In this document: positions 8,317 to 16,999 of the stretch, piece after piece
Layout: each line of letters starts with the position of its first letter
Position numbering within the stretch: position 1 is the first letter of the stretch
NCBI RefSeq assembly: GCF_030767025.1
Contig: NZ_JASITE010000005.1
Location: 186,001 to 250,000 of the forward strand
From: Nocardia sp. CC227C
GTDB taxonomy: Bacteria; Actinomycetota; Actinomycetes; Mycobacteriales; Mycobacteriaceae
Direction of reading: 5' to 3'
Length of the DNA stretch: 64,000 nt
Program-made: the position numbers and the translations under genes
The notes under the pieces: model-generated
Databases searched by the model: none
Told to the model about the DNA's origin: nothing
The model's input: only the letters and a program-made list of their open reading frames with translations

Positions 8317-9998
8317 GCGGCGGTGTCTCCGTGGTCGAGGTGGGTGGGATAGGCGGCGGGCAGCAGTTTCCGCAGCCGTGCCCGGAACCAGATGGCCGCC
8401 ACGCTGGCGTCGATGTAGTGGTCGCCCACTACGCGGCCGATCCACGCCGGTGTCCCTGCGGCGTCGATGAGGTCGCGGCCGAGTGATTCGATGATCTGCC
8501 GCGTGGTGTGTTCCCACTGTTCGGTGGCCGCTGCCGTGTCGCAGCCGGGCGACAAGTCGCCGAGCCACCGTCGGTAGGGAGCGTCGAGGGCGAAGTATCC
8601 GCGGCCGCGTGCCCGGGCGCGAGCGCCGTCCGCGTCGCCGCCCGCGGCGATCGCGAGGTTGCCGGCCAATATCGCGACCGCCGCGACGAGGTCGTCGGCG
8701 GTCTGTACGGCGTTGAGCGCGGTCTGGCGAAGGGCTGGATTCGACGACAGCAGCGCGATCCGGAAACCGATCGCGTCGTCGTAGATGTCACCGACGACGG
8801 ACTGGTTGTTGATGTACTCCATGCCGATCGCGTGCAAGCGCACCTGATGCGCCGGGTCGAGGGCATCGGCGTCGAGGAGTCGGTACATCCACTCCAATAC
8901 CCCGGGCGCGATCGTCTCGGAGTCGCCAGGGCGCGTACCGATCTCGCCGAGCAGCGCGCTCATCCCCCGCCACAGCGCCCGCTGCGGATCATGGGTCCGT
9001 GGCAGAAATTGGGCCTTACCGCCGGCTTTCTTGGACTGGTTGGGACTGAACCGCCATCCGCACATCGGCTCGATCCGGTAGCGGTTGCGCGGCTCCAGCG
9101 GGTCACCGTTGCACAGGATGACGCCGGTAACGTGAGTGTCACTGTGTACCAGTCGGATTCGCCTGCTCTGCCAGGTGCACAGGTCCGCCGGTCCCGACGG
9201 TACCCGGTGCCCCTCGACGTGCGGTCGGCAAGGCTCCCGTTCCCAGGCCGGCCGGTCGTCCGGGTCGAATCGCTCGCCGTCGATGTCGACGAGCACGAGG
9301 TTGAGCAGCAGGGTCTCGCGCAGGTTTCGGCCTTCGAGGAGCACTCCTCCGAGGTTCCCGGTCCAGGCGACGCCGATCGGATACCCCTTGCCGTTCTTGA
9401 CGCGAGGATCGCCCACAGCGCCGGTCTTGATGCCCGAGGGGTCGAACGCGTGGGCGTGCACGAGCCAGCGTGCCGCCTCAGCGAATCCGATGGCGTCGAT
9501 CTCGCAGCCGGCGCGGGTCGTGAAGTACTTCTCCCCATTGGGGACGTCGGCGATGAGTCGATCGAGCGAGCTGACGTCGCCGGAGACCGCCTGGAGATCG
9601 GCGACCTGCATGAACGGCTGGGCCGCGTCGAGTAGATCGAACCGCTCCGCGTGGGCCGTCAGGTAGGCATCGAGCTCGGCGCTCGGCCATCCCGAGGTCG
9701 ACCACAGGCCACGCCAGATCTCGACGGAGCGACCCGTTCGGTGCCCGACACTGCGCCGCAGCACCGCCAGCAGCAGCCGAAACACCGCGAATGCTTGAGT
9801 GGGGACTTCTCCGGTCAGCGTCGACAGTGCACCCGCATGGTGAAACACGCTGCGCAGCGATTCGGTACGCAGTCGGCCGGTCTCGTCGAGTGCCATGATC
9901 CAGGGCTGTTCGAGCAGATCGAACCGCGGCGTCGCGTTGGCTGTCTGCGTCTCCCCCAGGACGAGTCGATGGTCGCCCTCTGTACCCGATGTCCCCAC
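8313..9998 (-). CDS. cas8e: Cas8e/Cse1 (CasA), Cascade large subunit
   Basis: Cas8e recognises the PAM and recruits Cas3. The 561-residue protein has the family opening FDLLEQPWIMAL at about residue 27, followed by AFAVFRLLLAVLRR, the GWPSAELDAYL segment and a C-terminal four-helix region. The start chosen is GTG 9998 with GGGGG about 7 nt upstream. It begins a six-overlap operon (cas8e, cse2, cas7e, cas5e, cas6e, cas1, cas2). The 237-nt gap before it suggests its own promoter, separate from cas3. Confidence 0.94.
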   Translation of the reverse strand: MGTSGTEGDHRLVLGETQTANATPRFDLLEQPWIMALDETGRLRTESLRSVFHHAGALSTLTGEVPTQAFAVFRLLLAVLRRSVGHRTGRSVEIWRGLWSTSGWPSAELDAYLTAHAERFDLLDAAQPFMQVADLQAVSGDVSSLDRLIADVPNGEKYFTTRAGCEIDAIGFAEAARWLVHAHAFDPSGIKTGAVGDPRVKNGKGYPIGVAWTGNLGGVLLEGRNLRETLLLNLVLVDIDGERFDPDDRPAWEREPCRPHVEGHRVPSGPADLCTWQSRRIRLVHSDTHVTGVILCNGDPLEPRNRYRIEPMCGWRFSPNQSKKAGGKAQFLPRTHDPQRALWRGMSALLGEIGTRPGDSETIAPGVLEWMYRLLDADALDPAHQVRLHAIGMEYINNQSVVGDIYDDAIGFRIALLSSNPALRQTALNAVQTADDLVAAVAILAGNLAIAAGGDADGARARARGRGYFALDAPYRRWLGDLSPGCDTAAATEQWEHTTRQIIESLGRDLIDAAGTPAWIGRVVGDHYIDASVAAIWFRARLRKLLPAAYPTHLDHGDTAA

Positions 9999-10235
9999 TG
10001 GGTGTCCCCCGTGTCCGAATTTTGTTGCTGCACAACCAATTCAAGATCAGGACCGTTTACTTTCGATGGCCCGTTGCTTCGGCAGCATAGCGACAGCGAC
10101 CGACAAAGTCGGTCGAATCAAGTCGCAAATCGGCAGGATCGACCTTCGGCCAGCCACTTGTCGAGGTGACAGCCCGGCATCCGCGGTGGCATGTTCAGCA
10201 TTACGTCTGGTGTGTCGCGAAGCCGGGTCCGGCTC
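9999..10235 (-). promoter_or_regulatory. cas3-cas8e intergenic region with an inverted repeat
   Basis: No gene is seen in this 237-nt gap between two otherwise tightly packed cas units. It contains a perfect inverted repeat, CGACCGAC-AAA-GTCGGTCG at 10097-10115. This could be a cas3 terminator hairpin or an operator for the cas8e-cas2 operon. The part near 10020-10070 is locally AT-rich, as expected for a promoter, but no convincing -35/-10 pair stands out. Confidence 0.45.
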
Positions 10236-12965
10236 TCAGCGTTCTGGCCTCTCGATCGACAGGCCGAGGGTGTAGTCGTAGGTGAGTCGGCAGTCGTTGA
10301 CGATCGCGGAACTGGTTTCGTCGAGTTCGAGCACAAGTTCGCCGGCCAGCCAGGGCGATTGCTGCCAGCCCGGGTAGTGGTTGCGCTCCAGTGCGATGAT
10401 GACCGCGTCCATCTGGCCGTAGTTGGTCAGTGCGGCGGGCAGCCGGATGGTGCACGCCGACAACGCCTTCGCGAAGGGGGTCGAGGGTGGTCCTTCCGTG
10501 GGGATCAGCCTGTCGCCGAAGCCGGGGAGGTCAGGCAGGGTGTACACGTTGTCGCCACGGCGGCGCACGACGATGGCTTCGATCGTGTCCTCCGCGTCGC
10601 GGACCTGGGCTTGGCCCCGGGCTCCGTCGACACTGTCGGGGACCGCTGCGGTCAGCCAGCCGCGTAGGTCCGCGTTCTCGCCGAAGGGCCGCCCGAGCAG
10701 GAAGTCCCGGGCGCGTGATTCCTGCTTGGCAGTGAATGCTCGCCAGTCGGCGTCGGCGTCGGCGACCGCGGTGCTCCACGTGGTGGGCACGGCGACGGTG
10801 TCGGCGTAGGCGTCGCGGACGAGGGCGGGAACGTCGTGCGGTATTCGGATCAGTGCGTCGGGTTGTCGATCGAGGACAGCGGCCGCGCGCAACAGGCGTG
10901 CCGTGCGGTAGATCGTCGTCGTGCCCTTTTCCGGTGCAGGAACGGTGCCGTGCCAGTCGACGCCGCGAATCAGGCATCGTGCGACGTCCAGTCCAGCAGG
11001 GCGTCGGGGTCGGTGGTGCCGGTGCAGTCGGCCGATGCGTTGGAGGAGCAGGTCGATCGGAGCGAGATCGGTGATCAGTACATCGAGGTCGATGTCGAGT
11101 GACTGTTCGATCACCTGAGTCCCGATCAGAACGAACCTGTTCGGTCGGTCAGCTTTGTCCGGCGGCCCCAGCAGCGACCGCAGCCGGTCCTCGAGCACGG
11201 CGCGATGGGAGGACACGAACCGGGAGTGCACCAGCAGCAGCTCGTCCTCACCGAACACTCCCTCCTCACGGAGGGCGGCGAACATCTGCTGGGCACGGGC
11301 AACGGTGTTGCACACGATCCCGGCTATCCCCTGGTCCCCCACCAGTTCCCGCACCCGCGATACGACCACGGCGAGGTCGTCGTCGAGTCGCTCGATCCGT
11401 ACGTCGGTCGTTCGTCCCGACGCCGGGATCTCGGCACCGGTGGTGTTCGCCGGCCACACCGTGACACTCGGGTAGCTGCTCGGGGCTCGCACGTCATCGA
11501 CCGCCTCACCTCCGTGGGCGCCACGCTGATAGGCGTCGAGGAGCGATTGCCGTTGCGCTGGCGGCAAGGTGGCCGACATCAGCACGACGGGTACTCGGTA
11601 GGCGCCGAGCCATTCCAGACACCGGCACAGGTAGGTCGCCATGTAGTTGTCGGCGGCATGCACCTCGTCGATGACGACGACCTTGTTGGCCAGGCCGAGG
11701 TGCCGCAACATCACGTGCCGGGATTTGAGTGCCGCGCGGAGCACCTGATCGATGGTGCCGACCACGAAATTGGCCAGCGGTCCCTTCTTTCCCACATACC
11801 AGGCATGCGCGACCACGCCATCGTCACCGCAGTCGACACCGATGGATGCGAACCCTCGCCGTCGCAACTCGGCGAAGGCGGGATTCAGCGCCGCTTTGCC
11901 GTGGGCGAGAAACATGCTGCCCGGGGTCCCGGCCAGCCGGTTCACCCACTCGTGCACACGATCGAACATCGCGTTCGACGTCGCCATCGTCGGCAACGCG
12001 ACGAACACGCCTCCCAGACCGAACCTGCGAGCCAACACCTCCGCCGCGAGAAGAGCCGCCTCCGTCTTTCCCTCACCCATCGGGGCTTCGACGATCATGA
12101 GACCGGGCTCGGTCAGTTCCTCTGCCAGGCGCAGACATTCGGCCTGCAGCGGACAGATAGACGCCTCGGCGGGGAGGGCGAACCGCCGTCGGAACAGATC
12201 GACTCCCGCGACCTCCACCGACGGCACCCACGGATCGGGCAGGTTGAGCACAGCCCACGCCTGCGCAGCCGCTGCCGCCGACGAACGGGACTCGTCGAGT
12301 GGAAACAGATCTTGATTGCTCGCGATCCAGTCGCACACGATCACCGCGGCGGTCACGAGCACCTGCACGGGCACCGGCAGCGGAACCTCAGCCCAATCAC
12401 GCAGCCGGCCAGTCGCACCCACCGTCTCCGTCATGTGAGCGAGCAGCTCGTGGCGCGACTCCTCCCACAGACCGTCACCCAGCAGCGTGGTCTGGGCCCC
12501 GGCCGTACGTGAGTCCCGGAGAGTAGGCGGCCGCCCATGGTGACTTCCGACGACGATCGAGTACGTGCGTGCCACCGGAGCACACCACCCGTACCCGGCC
12601 AAAAACTGTTCCAGCGCAACCTGACCCGCCAGCCCATGGGGCAGCGCACTCCGATTGGACAGGGCGCTGCGCATCCGCAACCCGTGACGATCCATCACAT
12701 CGGCGAGCTCTGGAACCTGGCACGCGAACGCCGGTGAGAGCTTCCCGATATCGTGCACACCCGCAAGCCATCGCAGCAGGATCCGCCCATCGTCGACCCC
12801 TGCGGGCAACACCTCCGAAATCCGCTGTTTGGTCCGCAGCGGCAACCATCGATCCCACACCTGTCCCGCGACGGCTGCGGAATCGGCGAGGTGGCAGTCC
12901 AACGAGAGTTTTCCGCCATCACGGTTGCTCTTCGCCCATGCGGATCGCGTTGCGGAAGAAAGCAT
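10236..12965 (-). CDS. cas3: CRISPR-associated helicase-nuclease Cas3
   Basis: Cas3 is recruited by Cascade to unwind and degrade target DNA. The HD nuclease domain comes first (CHLADSA, then GVHDIGKLSPAF near residue 85). The SF2 helicase follows: Walker A APMGEGKTEAAL, Walker B VVIDEVHAAD, motif III LMSATLP and motif VI LLLQRIGRLHRH. Length is 909 residues. I place the start at ATG 12965 because GGAGGGGGA sits just before it; a GTG at 12986 is the longer alternative. All motifs are intact. Array 2 lies 126 nt upstream on the same strand. Confidence 0.95.
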   Translation of the reverse strand: MLSSATRSAWAKSNRDGGKLSLDCHLADSAAVAGQVWDRWLPLRTKQRISEVLPAGVDDGRILLRWLAGVHDIGKLSPAFACQVPELADVMDRHGLRMRSALSNRSALPHGLAGQVALEQFLAGYGWCAPVARTYSIVVGSHHGRPPTLRDSRTAGAQTTLLGDGLWEESRHELLAHMTETVGATGRLRDWAEVPLPVPVQVLVTAAVIVCDWIASNQDLFPLDESRSSAAAAAQAWAVLNLPDPWVPSVEVAGVDLFRRRFALPAEASICPLQAECLRLAEELTEPGLMIVEAPMGEGKTEAALLAAEVLARRFGLGGVFVALPTMATSNAMFDRVHEWVNRLAGTPGSMFLAHGKAALNPAFAELRRRGFASIGVDCGDDGVVAHAWYVGKKGPLANFVVGTIDQVLRAALKSRHVMLRHLGLANKVVVIDEVHAADNYMATYLCRCLEWLGAYRVPVVLMSATLPPAQRQSLLDAYQRGAHGGEAVDDVRAPSSYPSVTVWPANTTGAEIPASGRTTDVRIERLDDDLAVVVSRVRELVGDQGIAGIVCNTVARAQQMFAALREEGVFGEDELLLVHSRFVSSHRAVLEDRLRSLLGPPDKADRPNRFVLIGTQVIEQSLDIDLDVLITDLAPIDLLLQRIGRLHRHHRPRRPAGLDVARCLIRGVDWHGTVPAPEKGTTTIYRTARLLRAAAVLDRQPDALIRIPHDVPALVRDAYADTVAVPTTWSTAVADADADWRAFTAKQESRARDFLLGRPFGENADLRGWLTAAVPDSVDGARGQAQVRDAEDTIEAIVVRRRGDNVYTLPDLPGFGDRLIPTEGPPSTPFAKALSACTIRLPAALTNYGQMDAVIIALERNHYPGWQQSPWLAGELVLELDETSSAIVNDCRLTYDYTLGLSIERPER

Positions 12966-13091
12966 TCCCCCTCCATGCGTCGCCACGGACTGCAGTCGAT
13001 GGCAACATACCGGGTCCTGCCGACAGCTGTCGGCTTATCCCGGCACGTGTGAGGGGCACGGCGCGTGCCGCTCGGCCACATGCTGAGCGAT

Positions 13092-13242
13092 AGGCTCATC
13101 CCCGCGTGTGCGGGGAGCACTTCTCGGAAATCCATTCCGCCATCGCGACCATGGGCTCATCCCCGCGCGTGCGGGGAGCACTTCAACAGCTTTCGTGATT
13201 TCGCCCATGAGTAGGGCTCATCCCCGCGCGTGCGGGGAGCAC
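13092..13242 (-). CRISPR. CRISPR array 2, 3 repeats / 2 spacers
   Basis: Repeats lie at 13092-13120, 13153-13181 and 13214-13242 with two 32-nt spacers. The leader-distal copy is degenerate: its plus-strand form begins AGGC instead of GGGC and has GCGTGTG instead of GCGCGTG in the loop, as usual for trailing repeats. The other copies equal the array 1 consensus. The leader is at 13243 onward, so transcription points at cas3. Confidence 0.97.
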
Positions 13243-13319
13243 ACTTCCTGACCAGCACGTTCTCGATCAGGTGAGCGGTTTTTCATTCACTTTCCGCCGC
13301 CCGTCAGCGTAGCTGAGGT
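13243..13319 (-). promoter_or_regulatory. CRISPR leader 2
   Basis: It shares ACTTCCTGACCAGCA and TTTTCATTCACTTT with leaders 1 and 3. It also shares a more distal GCCGCCCGTCAGC and TAGC-GAGG segment with leader 3 only. On the transcribed strand that distal part contains CTACGCTGACGG, a plausible -10 region. The conserved unit is about 77 nt. Confidence 0.75.
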
Positions 13320-13362
13320 GGCTGGGGTACCGACGCCATCATTGAACCGGCCTTGGGGCGAC

Positions 13363-13569
13363 CTATTTGCGTGCGGACCAGATGGCGAACCCGCCACCCG
13401 GCATACAGATGACTCGATAGCCGCCCGGTCCTACAACCCCCCAGGCTTCGTAGCGCTGGTCGACCGGAACATGGAACATTGCACCGGAGTCGAATTCGAG
13501 GGTCAAACCGCTGATTTCATCGGCCTCAGCCCAATAAATTCCAGCTTCACTACGGGACTCTTCCGACCT
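13363..13569 (-). pseudogene. Truncated DUF6188-like immunity gene remnant
   Basis: A minus-strand frame without a usable start reads WAEADEISGLTLEFDSG, then VPVDQRYEAWGVVGPGG and ICMPGGGFAIWSARK before a TAG at 13363. The pattern of LTLxFxSG, YEAW and PGGxxAIW resembles DUF6188-type immunity proteins found behind actinobacterial polymorphic toxins. An in-frame TAG at 13570-13572 cuts off anything upstream, so only about 68 codons remain. It follows the intact immunity gene on the same strand and is probably a decayed spare immunity gene. The family call is from memory. Confidence 0.45.
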
Positions 13570-13633
13570 CTACGGCCGAAATCCACCATCCTTGTTCTTC
13601 ATATGTGCAAGGCGCGTCGCAGAAGGTGTCGCC

Positions 13634-14002
13634 CTACAAAACCTCGATCTGCGAAGGCTCGGGCAGCGCCTGCGGACGCTCATCGGTGTACCAGGCGTAC
13701 TCAATTCCGCTGAGTCTGCCGTGCTCGACCCACAGAATGACCTCACCGATCGGTGCCCCTCCACGATCGGTGACAGCCGCGCTGGCGAAGATCCCATCCG
13801 TCGAATCCGATGCGGCCACCACTTCGGCCGGTACCGCCAAATCAACGCTGGGCGAACCGATACCCCAGGTAGCGACAACCTGCGCATACGGAATTTGACG
13901 TAGATAATCGTGCGCGCCAGCCCTACTGGTGGCCAGTAGTTTGGTGATTACGCCAGACTCGAGGTCGGTAAGAGCCCGAGGCTGAATCGGTGTAACACTC
14001 AT
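13634..14002 (-). CDS. Candidate immunity protein for the adjacent ESX toxin
   Basis: This 122-residue protein has no family I can name. It is acidic, without signal peptide or membrane segment, and ends PEPSQIEVL. Start ATG 14002 has a good ribosome binding site (GGAG, 5 nt spacing). It lies 28 nt behind the toxin gene on the same strand. That order, toxin then small cytoplasmic protein, is standard for polymorphic toxin-immunity pairs, so immunity is inferred from position. The internal WVEHGRLSGIEYAWYTDE segment resembles many actinobacterial immunity-type proteins. Confidence 0.6.
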   Translation of the reverse strand: MSVTPIQPRALTDLESGVITKLLATSRAGAHDYLRQIPYAQVVATWGIGSPSVDLAVPAEVVAASDSTDGIFASAAVTDRGGAPIGEVILWVEHGRLSGIEYAWYTDERPQALPEPSQIEVL

Positions 14003-14030
14003 CGGTTCTCCAGAAAGTTCTTGCGATTGG

Positions 14031-15299
14031 TCACGGAATGTACGCGGTACCGATCTTGAAGACGCCATCGATCATGGCGCCGCGGATCTCGACGGTGTAG
14101 CCGTTGATCGTGCGGACCAGAGGATTCGACCCGTTGTACACCCCATCCGGTGCTCCTTGAACGCTCTCAATGAGCCTTCTCATCGTTGCTTCCTCACCAC
14201 CCAGAGAATTCACCAGCCCATCCAGTTTGTGTTTGGGCACGAATACGTGCTCCATCGGCCCTTTACCGAGGGCGTAATCCAGCGACTTCGTCAGCCTCTC
14301 GCGCGCGACCCTGGTGAGGTCATCAACGCGCTGCGCCATGAGATTGGCGATTCGCTGCAGCTTTTGTTGGGTGGCAGCCGTATCCGCCTTCTTGGTTACC
14401 TTGCTCAACAACTTGGCGTTGTCGACGATATTCTTGATCTTGCTTGCGTAGGACTTTACCTTGATCGCGATCTTGCCCACGCGGTAGGCGGCGACCGCCG
14501 CGGCACCGAATCCGGCCGACAGCACTCCGGCTACCGCAGAGACGACCAGCGTGACGGCGACTTCTTGGGCGATGTCTTCGGCGAGGTCTTGGAGCAGGGT
14601 CTTGAGCTTGGACCGTAGATCGTCGATCGCTGTCTTCTGGTCGCGGCACGATTGCGCGATGTCGGCGAAGGTGGTGCAGATGTCCTCGGCCGCGGTCTTC
14701 ATCTCACGGAGGTCTTCATCGATGAACGATGCTTCCGGCGCGGTCACCGCCTCGAAGTTCTTGGCGATCGCTTCGAGTTTGGCGGGCAGTCCTGCCACGC
14801 TTTCGTGTTTGGCCAACGCGTCCCACAGGTCGGCGGCCTTCAAGAGTTTGTCGGGATCGCCATCAGGAACGGGTACTCCGGCTTGGGCCGCGAGTTCGAA
14901 CCCGTCGTCGATCAGACCGTTTCCAGGCCCTCCCGCGGACGCAGGCGGGATCGGGCAGGTACTCCACGCCATCGGTAATTGGGTCGGAGCTGTCGGTTCC
15001 GGGCGGCCGGTGCCCGGCCGGTAGTCGGCGACGGCGTAGTTGTATCCGGCCTGCTGCAGAATCCCGGCGTAGTTGTCCATCGCTTGGACGAGCGAGCTCG
15101 CCAGGCCGTACGCCTCGGAAGTGGTCGTGTCGTACGAGGCCGCCCACAGGCCACAGTCACCGACGGTGCCACCCATGTCCTTGGTCTCCGACAGCGCGGA
15201 CATCTGCGTCTGAAAGATGGCGTGGAAGTCGGTTCCGTACTGGTTGAGATTGGTTGCGGCGGTGGAGTAGACGCCCGGATCGACGTTGAAATCGGACAC
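14031..15299 (-). CDS. ESX/type VII-associated polymorphic toxin
   Basis: The 422-residue protein has three parts. Residues 1-100 are helical and WXG100-like (YSTAATNLNQYGTDFHAIFQ), suiting type VII export. Residues 100-310 are helical with a hydrophobic glycine-rich stretch (VVSAVAGVLSAGFGAAAVA). The C-terminal ~75 residues form a compact variable domain, starting MEHVFVPKHKLDGLV and ending VEIRGAMIDGVFKIGTAYIP. The conserved His-x5-His at its start and the IGTAYIP end resemble small RNase-type toxin tips, but I cannot assign a fold. Two WXG100 genes precede it and a candidate immunity gene follows. GTG start at 15299. Confidence 0.75.
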   Translation of the reverse strand: MSDFNVDPGVYSTAATNLNQYGTDFHAIFQTQMSALSETKDMGGTVGDCGLWAASYDTTTSEAYGLASSLVQAMDNYAGILQQAGYNYAVADYRPGTGRPEPTAPTQLPMAWSTCPIPPASAGGPGNGLIDDGFELAAQAGVPVPDGDPDKLLKAADLWDALAKHESVAGLPAKLEAIAKNFEAVTAPEASFIDEDLREMKTAAEDICTTFADIAQSCRDQKTAIDDLRSKLKTLLQDLAEDIAQEVAVTLVVSAVAGVLSAGFGAAAVAAYRVGKIAIKVKSYASKIKNIVDNAKLLSKVTKKADTAATQQKLQRIANLMAQRVDDLTRVARERLTKSLDYALGKGPMEHVFVPKHKLDGLVNSLGGEEATMRRLIESVQGAPDGVYNGSNPLVRTINGYTVEIRGAMIDGVFKIGTAYIP

Positions 15300-15307
15300 G
15301 GTGGGAT

Positions 15308-15610
15308 CTATCCTCGGCCGAGCATGGCGATATTCGCCGCCGCGGCGCTGCTGTACCGTGAATGCGCTTCGGCGGCAGCCTGTTTCATATCCTTGATTCC
15401 TTCGGAGACTTCACCCGCGCCGGTCAGCCATTTCTGGAACGCCGCGGCCTGCGCGTCGGCTGCCTCACCGGTCCAGCTTTGCTGCACCGTGCCGATCCGC
15501 TGCTCCAAACCCGCCAAACTGTCGGCGAGGAAGGTCACGAACGCGGACATCCGGTCGGCGATACTCTCCAACTCCGACAGCTTGACCTGAAACGCTTGTG
15601 AATCGTCCAC
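15308..15610 (-). CDS. WXG100 family type VII secretion target
   Basis: A 100-residue helical hairpin protein. The central turn QSWTGEAADA supplies the W-x-G motif, flanked by two amphipathic helices, the EsxA/EsxB layout. It probably pairs with the neighbouring WXG100 protein or with the toxin N-terminus as an export partner. The start chosen is GTG 15610, 7 nt after GAGGG; a GTG six bases earlier is too close to the ribosome binding site. It ends 8 nt before the toxin start. Confidence 0.85.
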   Translation of the reverse strand: MDDSQAFQVKLSELESIADRMSAFVTFLADSLAGLEQRIGTVQQSWTGEAADAQAAAFQKWLTGAGEVSEGIKDMKQAAAEAHSRYSSAAAANIAMLGRG

Positions 15611-15670
15611 GACCACCCCTCAACCTTCGACACAAACCATCTCTGTTGCCACCCTCACCATGTGGCTGAT

Positions 15671-15997
15671 TCACGGCAGATTCAGCGAACAGAAATCGTC
15701 GGCGTTGCCCGCGTCCATCTTCGCGTAGTCGGTGCCGGCGACCCCCAGGAGTTCGGCCATCGTCTGCAGGGCTTCCAGTACTTGGATCGCGCCCGCGCGG
15801 GCTTCCTCCCAGCCTTGGTGATAGTGATCAGCCGAACTGCCCTTCCACCGCGTCAACAAGTCGGCCACATCGGTATCGAGCGACCGGACCCCGTTGATCA
15901 ACTCCTCGGCGGTCAACTGCACATAGCGGCCCGCGTCGGTCACCTCGGCGGGCACGACCTGGAATTCACCGCCGGGCACACCCGTCTCACACGCCAT
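15671..15997 (-). CDS. WXG100-like protein (second partner)
   Basis: 108 residues; helical hairpin with TRWKGSSADHYHQGW, where W-K-G is the WXG turn. It leads the toxin operon. Start ATG 15997 is favoured by AGGGGGA five bases upstream over a GTG at 16018. As a second WXG100 protein it probably forms a heterodimer with the product of the next gene, as EsxA-EsxB pairs do. No ESX secretion machinery is in the window, so export would rely on a system elsewhere. Confidence 0.8.
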   Translation of the reverse strand: MACETGVPGGEFQVVPAEVTDAGRYVQLTAEELINGVRSLDTDVADLLTRWKGSSADHYHQGWEEARAGAIQVLEALQTMAELLGVAGTDYAKMDAGNADDFCSLNLP

Positions 15998-16250
15998 GAA
16001 TCCCCCTATCGTCGCCACGACGAGACCGTGATCAAACTAGCCGTTCTCAGCAATCCCGGGCAATGTGCCAGAGCACACAGGCCAGCCGCTGCCACACACG
16101 GCCGTCGTGACATGTCCTGCCCCTGCATACGATGTCGTGCGCGTTAGCCGAGATCACCGGTTGCCGCGCTCCTCCCGGAGTCGCTACCGTTCGGTTCGAC
16201 GCTCACAATCGCGGGCTCTACACCGCGTGACGCAACGAGGGGGCCGCCGG

Positions 16251-16619
16251 ATGAGTGATGACGCGCAGCAGAAGGCCGAACGCAACGCGCGCAGGCTACA
16301 GGCGATCGCGCAGGTCCGAGGTCGCGCTCAGTCAGCAGCCGGAACAGTGACCGTCGAGGCCGACGTGAACGGCACCATCACCGAACTCCGGATCTCTCCC
16401 GCCGCCATGTCCGCCGAGCCCGACCGGCTGGCAAAAGCCATCGCACAGTGTCATGAGACCGCCCGGCAACGAGCCCAAGACGAAGGCGTCCGGCTGTACA
16501 CCGAACTCCTGGACGCACCCGAAACAGCACTACGACAACCCGCACCCGACCCCCGCGACACCCTCGACTCACCAGGATGGGAAGAACCGACCCCACTCCG
16601 CATCACACACTCGGTGTGA
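16251..16619 (+). CDS. YbaB/EbfC-like protein associated with ESX toxin loci
   Basis: This 122-residue cytoplasmic protein has a central block GTVTVEADVNGTITELRISP that fits the YbaB/EbfC nucleoid-associated fold. A helical, then proline-rich, tail follows. Such YbaB-like proteins often neighbour WXG100/toxin operons in Nocardia and Mycobacterium. It is transcribed divergently from the toxin operon; the 253-nt gap (15998-16250) must hold both promoters. ATG at 16251 follows an AGGGGG sequence. Its role is unknown. Confidence 0.65.
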   Translation: MSDDAQQKAERNARRLQAIAQVRGRAQSAAGTVTVEADVNGTITELRISPAAMSAEPDRLAKAIAQCHETARQRAQDEGVRLYTELLDAPETALRQPAPDPRDTLDSPGWEEPTPLRITHSV

Positions 16620-16665
16620 GACCCCGCCTACTAGGAGCAGTTGGTCAACTCATTAGGCGGGAATC

Positions 16666-16999
16666 AAGCTCGTCCCCGCGCGTGCGGGGAGCACCCGATG
16701 CGCCGCGGCTGTTTGGTCACATCCTCGGGCTCATCCCCGCGCGTGCGGGGAGCACCAACATCGGCACCAGCTACGGCACCGTGACGGGGGCTCATCCCCG
16801 CGCGCGGGGAGCACAGCGTTCACGGCCGCATCGGGTTCTATGCCGAGGGCTCATCCCCGCGCGTGCGGGGAGCACGCACAGTGCCGTCGGCGAGGCGGAC
16901 CCAGATCGGTGGGCTCATCCCCGCGCGTGCGGGAGCACCCCGAATCTGCTGCTGGGCTTCGGCTCCCATGAGGCTCATCCCCGCGCGTGCGGGGAGCAC
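16666..16999 (-). CRISPR. CRISPR array 3, 6 repeats / 5 spacers, partly damaged
   Basis: Repeats start at 16666, 16727, 16788, 16847, 16911 and 16971. The leader-distal copy is degenerate (AAGCTCGT start on the plus strand). The third copy is 27 nt, having lost two loop bases. The fifth is 28 nt, having lost one G of the stem. The leader-proximal copy starts AGG. Four spacers are 32 nt and the one at 16876-16910 is 35 nt. The orientation and consensus equal those of arrays 1 and 2. Confidence 0.96.

Noticed and set aside
12965..12986. GTG at 12986 as the cas3 start
   Set aside because: A GGAGGGGGA sequence directly precedes the ATG at 12965, which fits initiation better.
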